Counted from the first letter of the stretch, positions 17,221 through 25,000 are shown. The stretch is DNA of 26,786 nt from AM-1111 sp046302135 (GCA_046302135.1 JBKCIQ010000179.1:1-26786); one strand, 5' to 3'. The notes: generated by a model not told the origin, from the letters alone. Program-made: numbers and translations.

Positions 17221-19173
17221 CTAATTTTTTAAAATGATTGAAACACTTCCATTCAGCGGTTTTACTGTATCGTCGTTCTTAAGTTTGATGATGTAAAAAT
17301 AACTTCCAACGGGGAGTGCTTTGTTTTTATAAGTTCCATCCCAGGGTCTTGATGCGTAATTTCCCTTTTCTGACTCATATAAAAGTTCTCCCCATCTATT
17401 GTAAACCATTACCAGATTTTCCGGATAAATTTGATCAATGTTAACCAGCTCCCAAAAATCATTTTTACTATCCCCGTTTGGAGTAAAGGCGCTTGGTATA
17501 GCCATTTCAGGAAGTATAACATCACAATTGTTAAGTACAGTTACGGAAACCTGCTGAGAACAATTTTCTGTACTTAAAAGTGAAATGTCATCTATTGCAA
17601 AATCATTACCGGAAGCCTGAAAATTCGACTTGTACAAACAGACTTCAAGTATTGTGTCGTTTCCTGAATTCCAATTGTAGCTTACATTGATCCAATTGCA
17701 AAGCACTGAAGGCGCGTTCGTGGTGCCCAAAGAAACGCCATTAAAAGTTGTTTTAATTTGGGCAAGATTTGTACTTGTAAGACTCGTTAGCCAGTAATTA
17801 AAAACATAGTTGGTGTTCGGCTTAACAGCTACTTTCTGAACCCAGAGCTTGTCATTACCAATGTTAAACGTAGAGCCGTCTACAACCAGCATTTTGCCGC
17901 TTCCGTTTGAAAAAGTGTGATCCTGACAAGGAGAAAAAGTATTGTACCAAACGCTGGGGTTAGTCAAAACACCATAGGCCCTTTGTGCACCAGTTGGATT
18001 ATTAGGAGTGTAATAAACATAAGAAGTTCCAAAGCCTTCATTGCCCAGCTCAAAATCACCATTGTAAATTAAATTAACAGTGAAACTGTTTTGAGTACTC
18101 ACCTGATAATTTGTATTTACGGTTGGACTGACAGTTACAGACGAATTATTGTTTGGAAACCCTGGCTCGTTACCGTTGCTCGAAGTCCAGGTATAACTGT
18201 TGTTACCACCGCTTGCGGTAAAAGTGATACTGCTTCCCGGACATATTGTCGCCGTGGAAGGATTAACACTCAAAACAGATGAAGTAATTAAAATTATATT
18301 AGTATCAGTATACACTGCTCCAGTGGCATCAGTAATTATAAATGAATAATTTCCTTGAGTCAAATCTTGAAACAATCCTGTTGAATTGCCGGTAGTGTTG
18401 GAAAGGGAATCAATGAGCTGGTAGCTATATGGTTCAATTCCTCCTCTCGGGTAAACAGTAATTATTCCTGATATGGTATCAGAACAGTTAGGGTGCGTTA
18501 TAGAATAGGTTGCGCTAAGAGGTTGTGGTGGAGGTAAAACACTCATGTCATCAATTGCAAAATCGTTTGCTGCAAAATTAAGGTTGGTGTTGTGCATTTG
18601 AATATTAACACAAGAAGATGTTGGTACAAACGAATAGCTAACCTTTTGCCAACCTGTTGATGGCATTGGCGCAAGTGCAGTACCTGAAATCTGCGTTACG
18701 TTATTGGCATTGTTAAACGTTACAATAATGTTTGCCAGATCATTAATTCCGGCTACGGTTGCAGTGACAGTTCTTATCCAATAACTAAAAGTGTATGTTT
18801 GTCCAACCACCAGATTGCAAACCCCTCCACCGGTATTACCTGCTTCCCAAAAACGCTGATTTCCTCCGGTTGTAGTTCCGTCAATCACCATCATTTTACC
18901 GGTTCCTGTTGTGTGATCTCCTGATGAAACGAAAAAAGAATTATTAAAAATCTGTGGATTGGTAACAAAAGCATAATTTCCTGATGAGGTTGATCCTGAA
19001 TATGGAGGTGAAACCAAATTGTATCCTTGTCCGTTAACCACAAACCCTAGTCCCGGCCCCCCATACTCAAACGATCCGTTGTTGAGCATGTTTTGAGAAA
19101 AGGAATTATTAATCGATGAGAAGATTACAATTACAAAGACGAGCAGACAGAATAATTTATTGCAAATGCGCAT
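17221..19173 (-). CDS. T9SS type B cargo (gliding-motility-associated C-terminal domain) with duplicated domain
   Basis: Secreted protein of 650 residues. Signal peptide at 1-27 (ending NSFSQ). Two similar carbohydrate-binding-like beta-sandwich domains lie at about 29-213 and 366-535; both run NGxFExG ... SGKMxVxDG ... FxYWxxxxT ... NDFAIDDxS. Between them are an SprB-type repeat (about 221-300, HPNCSDTISGIITV and GGIEPYSYQLIDS) and an Ig-like segment (about 300-365, TICPGSSITFTASGG). Residues about 558-650 are the type B sorting domain: IPSAFTPNGDSKNDFWEL, VYNRWGELLYES, PWDGTYKNKALPVGSYFYII. In known systems this domain needs a PorP/SprF partner, and one follows two bases downstream. First gene of a three-gene unit. 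Confidence 0.88.
   Translation of the reverse strand: MRICNKLFCLLVFVIVIFSSINNSFSQNMLNNGSFEYGGPGLGFVVNGQGYNLVSPPYSGSTSSGNYAFVTNPQIFNNSFFVSSGDHTTGTGKMMVIDGTTTGGNQRFWEAGNTGGGVCNLVVGQTYTFSYWIRTVTATVAGINDLANIIVTFNNANNVTQISGTALAPMPSTGWQKVSYSFVPTSSCVNIQMHNTNLNFAANDFAIDDMSVLPPPQPLSATYSITHPNCSDTISGIITVYPRGGIEPYSYQLIDSLSNTTGNSTGLFQDLTQGNYSFIITDATGAVYTDTNIILITSSVLSVNPSTATICPGSSITFTASGGNNSYTWTSSNGNEPGFPNNNSSVTVSPTVNTNYQVSTQNSFTVNLIYNGDFELGNEGFGTSYVYYTPNNPTGAQRAYGVLTNPSVWYNTFSPCQDHTFSNGSGKMLVVDGSTFNIGNDKLWVQKVAVKPNTNYVFNYWLTSLTSTNLAQIKTTFNGVSLGTTNAPSVLCNWINVSYNWNSGNDTILEVCLYKSNFQASGNDFAIDDISLLSTENCSQQVSVTVLNNCDVILPEMAIPSAFTPNGDSKNDFWELVNIDQIYPENLVMVYNRWGELLYESEKGNYASRPWDGTYKNKALPVGSYFYIIKLKNDDTVKPLNGSVSIILKN
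17570..18075 (-). repeat. Second copy of duplicated binding-type domain
   Basis: Encodes the second NGxFExG...NDFAIDDxS domain of the type B cargo. It has the same order of motifs as the copy at 18535-19089 (TNPSVWYNTF, GSGKMLVVDG, NDFAIDDISLL) but is clearly diverged. Confidence 0.7.
18535..19089 (-). repeat. First copy of duplicated binding-type domain
   Basis: Encodes the first NGxFExG...NDFAIDDxS domain of the type B cargo (TNPQIFNNSF, GTGKMMVIDG, NDFAIDDMSVL). It lies directly after the signal peptide and pairs with the copy at 17570-18075. Confidence 0.7.
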
Positions 19174-19177
19174 GATT

Positions 19178-19207
19178 CAAAAGTAAAAAATCAAAACGAA
19201 AAGCAAA
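19178..19207 (-). promoter_or_regulatory. Promoter of the T9SS type B operon, possibly giving a leaderless mRNA
   Basis: On the minus strand TTTG (19207-19204), an 18-base spacer and TACTTTTG (19185-19178) match the Bacteroidota promoter. Only four bases separate the -7 element from the ATG at 19173. With the normal start of transcription a few bases past the element, the mRNA would begin at or very near the ATG. Confidence 0.5.
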
Positions 19208-19317
19208 ATAAAATAATGATTTTTTGGATAATGAAAGCGCATAATATAATTTCAGATTTTTTCAGAAAGCAGGAGACCTTAACCCAAAAAATTAAACGTA
19301 CACCAGGATTTATTGCT

Positions 19318-19346
19318 AAAAAAAGGTGACCATAGCTGATCACCTT
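19318..19346 (-). terminator. Rho-independent terminator of the cysteine-rich lipoprotein gene
   Basis: Stem AAGGTGA (19340-19346 read on the minus strand) pairs with TCACCTT (19323-19329). The stem extends by a further pair or two towards a loop of about 6 nt and is followed on the minus strand by seven T (19324-19318). It sits 24 bases past the lipoprotein stop. Confidence 0.85.
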
Positions 19347-19369
19347 AATAAAATTAGAATTTGTATTTA

Positions 19370-20440
19370 TTACGGGCAGGTAATGAATGTACCTACCATC
19401 GTACCATCCACAAAATTATTGTTTACTGCATCAATTGCCGCATTAAGTTGTGATACCGTGTAATTTGAAGTACAACCTCCCAATACCTTATTACCTTCTG
19501 CAATCAATTGGTTAACGGTCCATCCCTGGAAAGTTCCTGTAGCAATTACCATTGAACCTAGATTGGTATTAGATGCTCCAAAATTTGAATCATAAGCATC
19601 GAATCCAACCGAAAGACTTAAAGCGGTTACCTGACCTGCCAAAACACTTATTGAAGTAGTAGGATTTGTGTAAGACTGTGTTAAAGCAACCGGTGTTCCA
19701 CCTTGTGGCAAGAAATCAGTTACTGCTTGTGCTGAAGTAAGGCTGATTGTATTTCCGCAACCCACAGTTAAACCACCTGGAAATGCAGCTGCAAAATTTG
19801 CATGCAAATAAGCGCCAGGATTATTTCCGTTAGGAGTTGATCCCCATCCGCCTTGCGTTTGTGTTCTGAAGTCACCGTTGTTAATTACGCAAGGATTGCT
19901 GCAAGATTGTGTGCAATAACTCATAATCATAGCCCAGCTGTTTCCGCCAAAAGGATTTCCTTGTCCCCAACCGGTTTCAGTTTGGGTGATGTTTCCGGAA
20001 CCATCAACCTTTACAACTTCTGCATGAGCAGCAACGCAATAGCAAGAGCTAAGATTTGCTAATGAAATAGTATAAGTGAAAGATGTTACACGTGGATTGT
20101 GTGTGGTTTGATTTGGAAATTGACCAATAATTGGGTTGCCGCCATTATTCGTAGGTATTGCATTGCATGCTCCAACATATAAATGTGTTTTCTGTATTTC
20201 CCAACCACCGGTTGTGGTGTAGGTTACATACACGTTATTCGCATCATTAGAGATGCTGATGGTACCTGCAATAATATTTTGACCAGCCATCAGATTCTGT
20301 ACCTGAGGTGTTCCGCAAGTAACAGTGTTGGAGGTATTGTTTATTGACAGCTGAGGTGTTGGAGCGGCCTGACGTTCGCAAGCAATAAATGCGAATAATG
20401 CTAGGGATAGTACTACGATTGATTTGATTGTTTTATTCAT
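19370..20440 (-). CDS. Cysteine-rich lipoprotein of unknown function
   Basis: From the ATG at 20440 the protein has 356 residues and begins MNKTIKSIVVLSLALFAFIAC, a lipoprotein signal with Cys21 as the lipidated residue. The frame is open further up to 20530, but the signal sequence shows the later start is right. Two parts follow. Residues about 45-190 include VYVTYTTTGGWEIQKTHLYVG and CYCVAAHAEVV. Residues about 195-356 include CSNPCVINNGDF, TQGGWGSTPNGNNPGAYL and a C-terminal helix-like stretch with LIAEGNKVLGGCTSNY. The second part resembles cysteine-containing secreted modules with a TQGGW/TQGYW core, but I cannot name the family with certainty. There is no T9SS domain. It is monocistronic, with its own terminator. 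Confidence 0.75.
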   Translation of the reverse strand: MNKTIKSIVVLSLALFAFIACERQAAPTPQLSINNTSNTVTCGTPQVQNLMAGQNIIAGTISISNDANNVYVTYTTTGGWEIQKTHLYVGACNAIPTNNGGNPIIGQFPNQTTHNPRVTSFTYTISLANLSSCYCVAAHAEVVKVDGSGNITQTETGWGQGNPFGGNSWAMIMSYCTQSCSNPCVINNGDFRTQTQGGWGSTPNGNNPGAYLHANFAAAFPGGLTVGCGNTISLTSAQAVTDFLPQGGTPVALTQSYTNPTTSISVLAGQVTALSLSVGFDAYDSNFGASNTNLGSMVIATGTFQGWTVNQLIAEGNKVLGGCTSNYTVSQLNAAIDAVNNNFVDGTMVGTFITCP

Positions 20441-20641
20441 TTTTGTTTGTGTTTTTATCATTTTTATTTTTTCGACAACAATGTTAGATATCAGAAACTC
20501 TAAATTAAATTTTTTCATCGAATAAAACAACGATAAATGAAAATTAGGTGTTACAACGTAACCTCTTTTTGACTTTTAATAGGCGATTAAACATAGGCTT
20601 CATTCATTTTTACTTAGTCAATTAATTCATTTATTATTTAA

Positions 20642-21199
20642 TCAATTTGCAACGCTGAATAATTGCTCAATTCTAATTGAATTGGCTTGATTAGTTGTTG
20701 TGATTGAACTTTGTATTTTAAGTATCAGAAAAGAAAAATCCTTACCACAACTTTGAAACTGAAATTCAATAGGGTGTTCAGTTACCAATGCCATTTTAAT
20801 AAATCCTAAACCGCCGCCACCTTTAGCGCTGAACTTATCATTGGTAAGCTGTTCAAGGTAATGTTCTCTCAGTGTTCCATTAAGAAGCATAGCGTTGACA
20901 TTTTTAATTCTTTCCGTTAACTGTACAACTTCATAATGGTACACAAGATTTGTAGCGTGAAAATTAATTTTATCCAAATGACTACTTGCAATAAAGTAAT
21001 TATGTTGTGTATCGGAATTATCTTTAGCTCCGTGCAACAACTGGTTTTGTATGATTTCCAAAGCAAGAAAAAAGCAACGTTTAACAATGGGTTTTCTCAG
21101 TTTTTTTTCAATCAATCGGCTTTCTAAATCACCGCAGGTTTTAATAGCGCTAGCACTGTTTAATCCCCCATCGTAAACGTGTAGGATAGTTTCAGACAA
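20642..21199 (-). CDS. SiaB-like protein kinase (DUF6272-type ATPase fold), 5' end probably frameshifted
   Basis: Small cytoplasmic protein of a histidine-kinase-like ATPase fold. It shows an N-box ALEIIQNQLLHG (Glu48, Asn52 counted from the TTG) and a G-box KGGGGLGFIKMA (about 127-137), as in SiaB-like proteins; in Pseudomonas SiaB phosphorylates SiaC and so controls a diguanylate cyclase. The frame has no ATG: the only near start is TTG at 21199. Yet the codons upstream to 21277 read like family sequence (EKEFELLFEKHFYQVSL). An ATG at 21269 lies one frame off; one base fewer in the GGG at 21261-21263 (minus strand) would join it. I see no SiaC or GGDEF gene in the window. It is divergent from the sensor kinase. 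Confidence 0.75.
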   Translation of the reverse strand: MSETILHVYDGGLNSASAIKTCGDLESRLIEKKLRKPIVKRCFFLALEIIQNQLLHGAKDNSDTQHNYFIASSHLDKINFHATNLVYHYEVVQLTERIKNVNAMLLNGTLREHYLEQLTNDKFSAKGGGGLGFIKMALVTEHPIEFQFQSCGKDFSFLILKIQSSITTTNQANSIRIEQLFSVAN

Positions 21200-21349
21200 T
21201 GATACCTGATAAAAATGTTTTTCAAAAAGTAATTCGAATTCTTTTTCTACTTGCGTAGTTCCCAGCCATAACGAAAGCTAATTACGCAATAAAAAAATGG
21301 AAATGAAATCATTTTAACCTACATATTCATGTAAAAAATATCTATCCTA

Positions 21350-21375
21350 ACAATGAATTTTTCCATTATCATTGT
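21350..21375 (+). promoter_or_regulatory. Inverted repeat upstream of the sensor kinase gene
   Basis: ACAATGA (21350-21356) and TCATTGT (21369-21375) form perfect 7-bp arms around a 12-base spacer, ending 28 bases before the GTG start of the kinase. The geometry suits a dimeric regulator, for example the NarL-type response regulator of the same operon. Whether it is bound is unknown. Confidence 0.35.
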
Positions 21376-21403
21376 GAATAAATAATTGAGTTTATTATAA
21401 ACC

Positions 21404-22564
21404 GTGAAATCACCTGTGCATATTATCATTTTAATTCTTTTTACTTTTTTTTATTTAGGCTCATTTTACGCTCAGGATTTAAATCCTGCCTACGATGTGT
21501 TTTCAGTTAATGATGGCCTTGCCGATAATCGCGTAAATGAAATTACTCAGGATGAAAAAGGCATCTTATGGATTGCAACGCAAAATGGTTTATCTAGGTA
21601 CGATAATTTTAATTTTTTTAATTTTTCAATTGAAACTGATTCAGTATTTTTTCCTGACAATCAAGTAGACGCCTTTTGTAAAAGCAAAAAATATATTTTG
21701 CTATTGTCTAAAAGTTATGGGGCAATTCAATTAGACCCTTTAATTGGTAGTTTTACATGGCTACACAGAAGAGGAATTCTTTCGGCAGATGTTTCCGGAG
21801 ACAGTTCTGTTTTTGTTTTTTCTGACGGAAACATCGAGTTTTATCTAAAGAACAAAAAAATTTCAACTAAAAAGGTTGGCGCTACTCCTTTCGCCAGCGT
21901 GTTGCTACATAATAATAAAATTTATTTTTCTTGTGACAAAGATGGTGTTGAAGTAATCAATCCTTTTTCCATGAAGACAGAAGGAATAATACCTTCAGAA
22001 ACAATGGAAGCAAACGGAAGACTATTACACTCCGTTAAATTTGGACTTATTTATCATGCCGGAAAAAGAGTTTTCGTAATAAACAGCAAAAACGAGTTGG
22101 AACTTCATCCTGAATTTAAGGACAAATTTGATATTACTTTTTTTTGTGAAAATAAAACTGGTGACCCAAACTTTATTAATCATTTTAAAACTCCCTTTGT
22201 TAGTGCTTACGGGTTTTACAATAAGATTCAATTTAATAGAAAACTGAACGCTCAGGTTAAATCACTGTTTGTCGTAAGTGAGAATTGCTTTTTCTTATCG
22301 ACTAACCAAGGTGTTTTGAAAAGTATGTTTAAATATAATATTGCTAAACCAATAGATGATAATTATCTGTTTAATGAAGACTTATTAAGATTGAGGAAAG
22401 GTATTGTTGAAGGCCCCGATAGTTCGGTTTACCTTCTGGGATATCCGGGAATCCTTAGATATAAAAATGGTGGGCTTTCATTAATTGACACGAGTAATTT
22501 AATTACAAAGACAGGTATTATAATTAATGATCGCTTATATTGTATTACCGAAGGATCTGGCTAA
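21404..22564 (+). CDS. Sensor histidine kinase, N-terminal part (propeller), ended by a premature stop
   Basis: N-terminal 386 residues of a two-component propeller sensor kinase. The start is GTG at 21404 (TAA two codons upstream). The signal or anchor segment is VHIIILILFTFFYLGSFYAQ. It is followed by typical Reg_prop propeller units: YDVFSVNDGLADNRVNEI, DEKGILWIATQNGLSRYD at about 30-72, and weaker blades to the end. The frame stops at TAA 22562-22564, but the same frame is open again directly after it and continues through the rest of the propeller and the kinase to 24277. The two pieces together make 957 codons, a normal length for this family. This piece alone would be exported and would lack the membrane anchor and kinase. 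Confidence 0.8.
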   Translation: MKSPVHIIILILFTFFYLGSFYAQDLNPAYDVFSVNDGLADNRVNEITQDEKGILWIATQNGLSRYDNFNFFNFSIETDSVFFPDNQVDAFCKSKKYILLLSKSYGAIQLDPLIGSFTWLHRRGILSADVSGDSSVFVFSDGNIEFYLKNKKISTKKVGATPFASVLLHNNKIYFSCDKDGVEVINPFSMKTEGIIPSETMEANGRLLHSVKFGLIYHAGKRVFVINSKNELELHPEFKDKFDITFFCENKTGDPNFINHFKTPFVSAYGFYNKIQFNRKLNAQVKSLFVVSENCFFLSTNQGVLKSMFKYNIAKPIDDNYLFNEDLLRLRKGIVEGPDSSVYLLGYPGILRYKNGGLSLIDTSNLITKTGIIINDRLYCITEGSG

Positions 22565-22669
22565 TTAAGTTTTAATACGCAAGGGAAAATTGTAAAAACA
22601 CGGCACATTACAAAAGACATTTCTGATAGCGAAAATTTTTCAAGTCTTTCATTAATTAATAAACATGAA

Positions 22670-24277
22670 TTGCTTTTATGGAAGGAAGATTGGCTGATGG
22701 TCTTCAACACCAAAACAAATGAAAGCAGAAAGCTAAATATTAAACCTCCCTCCGCTTTGTTTAAAATCTTGAGAGATACAAACGATAATTCCTTCTGGGG
22801 ATGTAGCAATGAAGGACTAGTTCATTTCTCATTAACTCCTTCGGGACAAGTCTTCAGGGAAATAGGAAAAATTAAAATTCCTCAATCAAAATGCAATGAT
22901 TTTTTATTGTTACCACAAAACAAACAAATTTTAATTGCGACCAATACAGGTATTCTCATTTATGAATTAAATAGTCTTAAAATTAAAAATGAAGTACCGT
23001 TTAGTTTCGAGCGCTATCCTATTTCAGTACTGTCTTTGCTAAGTGAAAAAAATGGAAGAATTTGGACCTCCACCTCTTCAGGTATTATCGTCTTCAATTT
23101 AAAATCTGGTGAGCATTACGCATTAAATAAGTCTCATGGATTATTGAACACAGAATTTTGTTCGGGATCTGCAATGCAAATGATAAATGGAGAAATGATG
23201 TTTGGAGGGTTGAATACTTATGAACTGCTGAGCCCTTTAAAATTTGACGGTGTAAAATATGAAAATGATTTTTTATTTCAGCAATTCAACATAACAAAAA
23301 AAAACGGTTCTAAATGGTTGATGAAAATGAATGGTGATGTTTGTGAAAACATTGAGTTGCTAAGCGGTAAAGAACAGGTTTTAATTTTTCTGGCCAATAA
23401 GGATTTAATCGAAAGTGCCAACTATAAATTCGAATACAGAATAAATGAAAATAGTTGGGTACTTTTAAATAGAAACACACCTATTTTAATTGCTGACTTA
23501 CCTTATGGAGAACACAAGCTACAAATTAGAATGATAAATCCTTTTGGAAACAAATGTGCAGATAAAATATTTTTAATAAACTCTGTAATACCATTTTATC
23601 AGCGATCGGGATTTCTTTTTACTTTAATTCTGTTGGTGTTAGGTCTTTCTGTTTATTCTTACTTTTCCTTCAGAAAAACTAAAAGAATATCTGATGAAAC
23701 GAAAGAAAGAATTGCTATGGAATTACACGACGAGGCGGGCACGGTTTTAACCAGATTGTCTCTTTTACTATCCGGTAAATCTGATCTAAATAAAAATCGT
23801 GAACTTTTGGTTTCTGGAATAAATGAGGCATTAATTAGTGTTCGAACCTCAATTAGTTCTTTTTCTCAAAGGAGCTTCAAAATTCTTAACCTCGAGGACG
23901 GAATAAAAGAATTTATTAATAAGGCCATTGTTAACACAGATATAGCTTGGTCTTTCCGCAAGAGCTATGACAACGACTCTACGATATCTTCAGAATTATA
24001 CAGAGACATCAAGCTTTGTGTTTATGAAGTATTCACCAACATTTTGAAGCATGCTAATTGCAAAAACATTTTTATAGAACTTAAGAGGGAAAAAGACATT
24101 ATGGTTTTAAAAATATCTGACGATGGAGTTGTCACAGACACCAAACAAATTACCGAAGAAGGAAATGGGATAGGAAATATTAGAAAACGTGTAAAAAGAA
24201 ATATGGGTGATTGTAATTTTTCAGTCAGTGAAGGCGGTTCTGGTTTGACAGTTGAATTAAAATTTCCAATCAAATGA
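22670..24277 (+). CDS. Sensor histidine kinase, C-terminal part (propeller end, Y_Y_Y, TM, kinase)
   Basis: Same frame as the 21404-22564 piece. The frame is open from 22565; the first usable starts are TTG at 22670 and ATG at 22697. It encodes the last propeller blades (DNSFWGCSNEGLVHFSL, GRIWTSTSSGIIVFN, LLNTEFCSGSA...MMFGGLNTYELLSP), a Y_Y_Y domain (ANYKFEYRINENSWVLL), one membrane helix (GFLFTLILLVLGLSVYSYF) and a NarL-partner type kinase. The kinase has the H-box MELHDEAGTVLTRL with the phospho-accepting His at 23726-23728, N-box EVFTNILKHA, and G-boxes ISDDGV and GNGIGNIRKR. Started at 22670 it would have no signal sequence before the periplasmic part, so it is unlikely to work alone. 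It overlaps the regulator gene by 4 bases. Confidence 0.8.
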   Translation: MLLWKEDWLMVFNTKTNESRKLNIKPPSALFKILRDTNDNSFWGCSNEGLVHFSLTPSGQVFREIGKIKIPQSKCNDFLLLPQNKQILIATNTGILIYELNSLKIKNEVPFSFERYPISVLSLLSEKNGRIWTSTSSGIIVFNLKSGEHYALNKSHGLLNTEFCSGSAMQMINGEMMFGGLNTYELLSPLKFDGVKYENDFLFQQFNITKKNGSKWLMKMNGDVCENIELLSGKEQVLIFLANKDLIESANYKFEYRINENSWVLLNRNTPILIADLPYGEHKLQIRMINPFGNKCADKIFLINSVIPFYQRSGFLFTLILLVLGLSVYSYFSFRKTKRISDETKERIAMELHDEAGTVLTRLSLLLSGKSDLNKNRELLVSGINEALISVRTSISSFSQRSFKILNLEDGIKEFINKAIVNTDIAWSFRKSYDNDSTISSELYRDIKLCVYEVFTNILKHANCKNIFIELKREKDIMVLKISDDGVVTDTKQITEEGNGIGNIRKRVKRNMGDCNFSVSEGGSGLTVELKFPIK

Positions 24278-24885
24278 AAAGCGTTGTAATCATAGATGAC
24301 GACAGAAAAATGGCTAAATTAATGCAAGAAAACATTAATCAGATTTCGGATTATAATTGCGAACACACCTTTACTAACCCCTTAGAATATTTACAACAGT
24401 CAATTCATGCAGATATAATTTTACTTGACATTGTTATGCCTGAAATGAATGGCTTGGAAGCAATTACTAAGATTTTGGAAAAAGCTCCAAACAGTTCGAT
24501 CATTATTAATTCAATAAAAGATGACTCGGATACTATTTTTAAAGCAATGCAATCCGGAGCATTGGGCTACATTGACAAGCAGAGTTTCGTAAACAATTTT
24601 AAAGAAGTTTTTGAAAGCGTCGAAAATGATGGGGCATATATGACACCAAAAATTGCTCGTAAGGTTTTTAATTTTTTCCAAAAACCCATGGGCATTTATG
24701 AGAAACTATCTCCACGGGAAACGGAAATTGTTCAGGGTATTCTGGATGGTTTGAGTTATAAATTAATCTCAGACCGGTATAACGTTTCAATCGACACGGT
24801 ACGATTTCATATTAAAGCGGTATACCGAAAATTAAAAATTAACAGTAAGGCAGAACTCTTTAAAGTTTTTAAAATAAACAAGTAA
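24274..24885 (+). CDS. LuxR/NarL-family response regulator
   Basis: Cytoplasmic DNA-binding regulator of 203 residues, partner of the kinase just upstream. The receiver domain (about 1-120) has the acidic cluster IIDDD (Asp8-10), the phospho-acceptor Asp52 in LLDIVMPEMNG, Ser80 in the switch position and Lys102 in GYIDKQS, so all key residues are present. The LuxR-type helix-turn-helix (about 143-203) shows LSPRETEIVQGILDG, ISDRYNVSIDTVRFHIKAVYRKL. The ATG overlaps the kinase TGA (ATGA), which points to translational coupling. The regulator is intact although the kinase reading frame is interrupted. Its targets cannot be told, but the inverted repeat at 21350-21375 is a candidate. Confidence 0.92.
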   Translation: MKSVVIIDDDRKMAKLMQENINQISDYNCEHTFTNPLEYLQQSIHADIILLDIVMPEMNGLEAITKILEKAPNSSIIINSIKDDSDTIFKAMQSGALGYIDKQSFVNNFKEVFESVENDGAYMTPKIARKVFNFFQKPMGIYEKLSPRETEIVQGILDGLSYKLISDRYNVSIDTVRFHIKAVYRKLKINSKAELFKVFKINK

Positions 24886-24972
24886 CTCTTATCGCAAATT
24901 TTTTTCTTGAATTGCCATTGATTAAAACAGTTTAAAAATTTCTGTTCAAGAACTTTAACGAGAAAAGATTTC

Positions 24973-24995
24973 AAAAAAAAGAGGCTTTCGCCTCT
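24973..24995 (-). terminator. Rho-independent terminator of the MarR-pirin-YceI operon
   Basis: On the minus strand AGAGGC, a GAAA tetraloop and GCCTCT (24995-24980) form a 6-bp hairpin followed by eight T (24980-24973). It starts 5 bases past the yceI-like stop codon. The response regulator gene on the other strand ends about 90 bases away. Confidence 0.85.
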
Positions 24996-25000
24996 ATCTA

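Noticed and set aside
20441..20530. Upstream extension of the cysteine-rich lipoprotein gene by 30 codons
   Set aside because: The extension would bury a perfect lipoprotein signal peptide inside the protein; the ATG at 20440 is the sensible start.
20550..20562. GTTAC-AAC-GTAAC dyad, containing GTTACAAC as in the MarR operator repeat, upstream of the lipoprotein gene
   Set aside because: The arms have only 5 bp and a single shared 8-mer is expected by chance in a window of this size. There is no second half-site, so a link to the MarR protein is not supported.
22562..22564. Programmed readthrough or recoding at the TAA in the sensor kinase
   Set aside because: TAA is not the selenocysteine or pyrrolysine codon, and TAA ends other genes here normally. 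A point mutation or base-call error is simpler.
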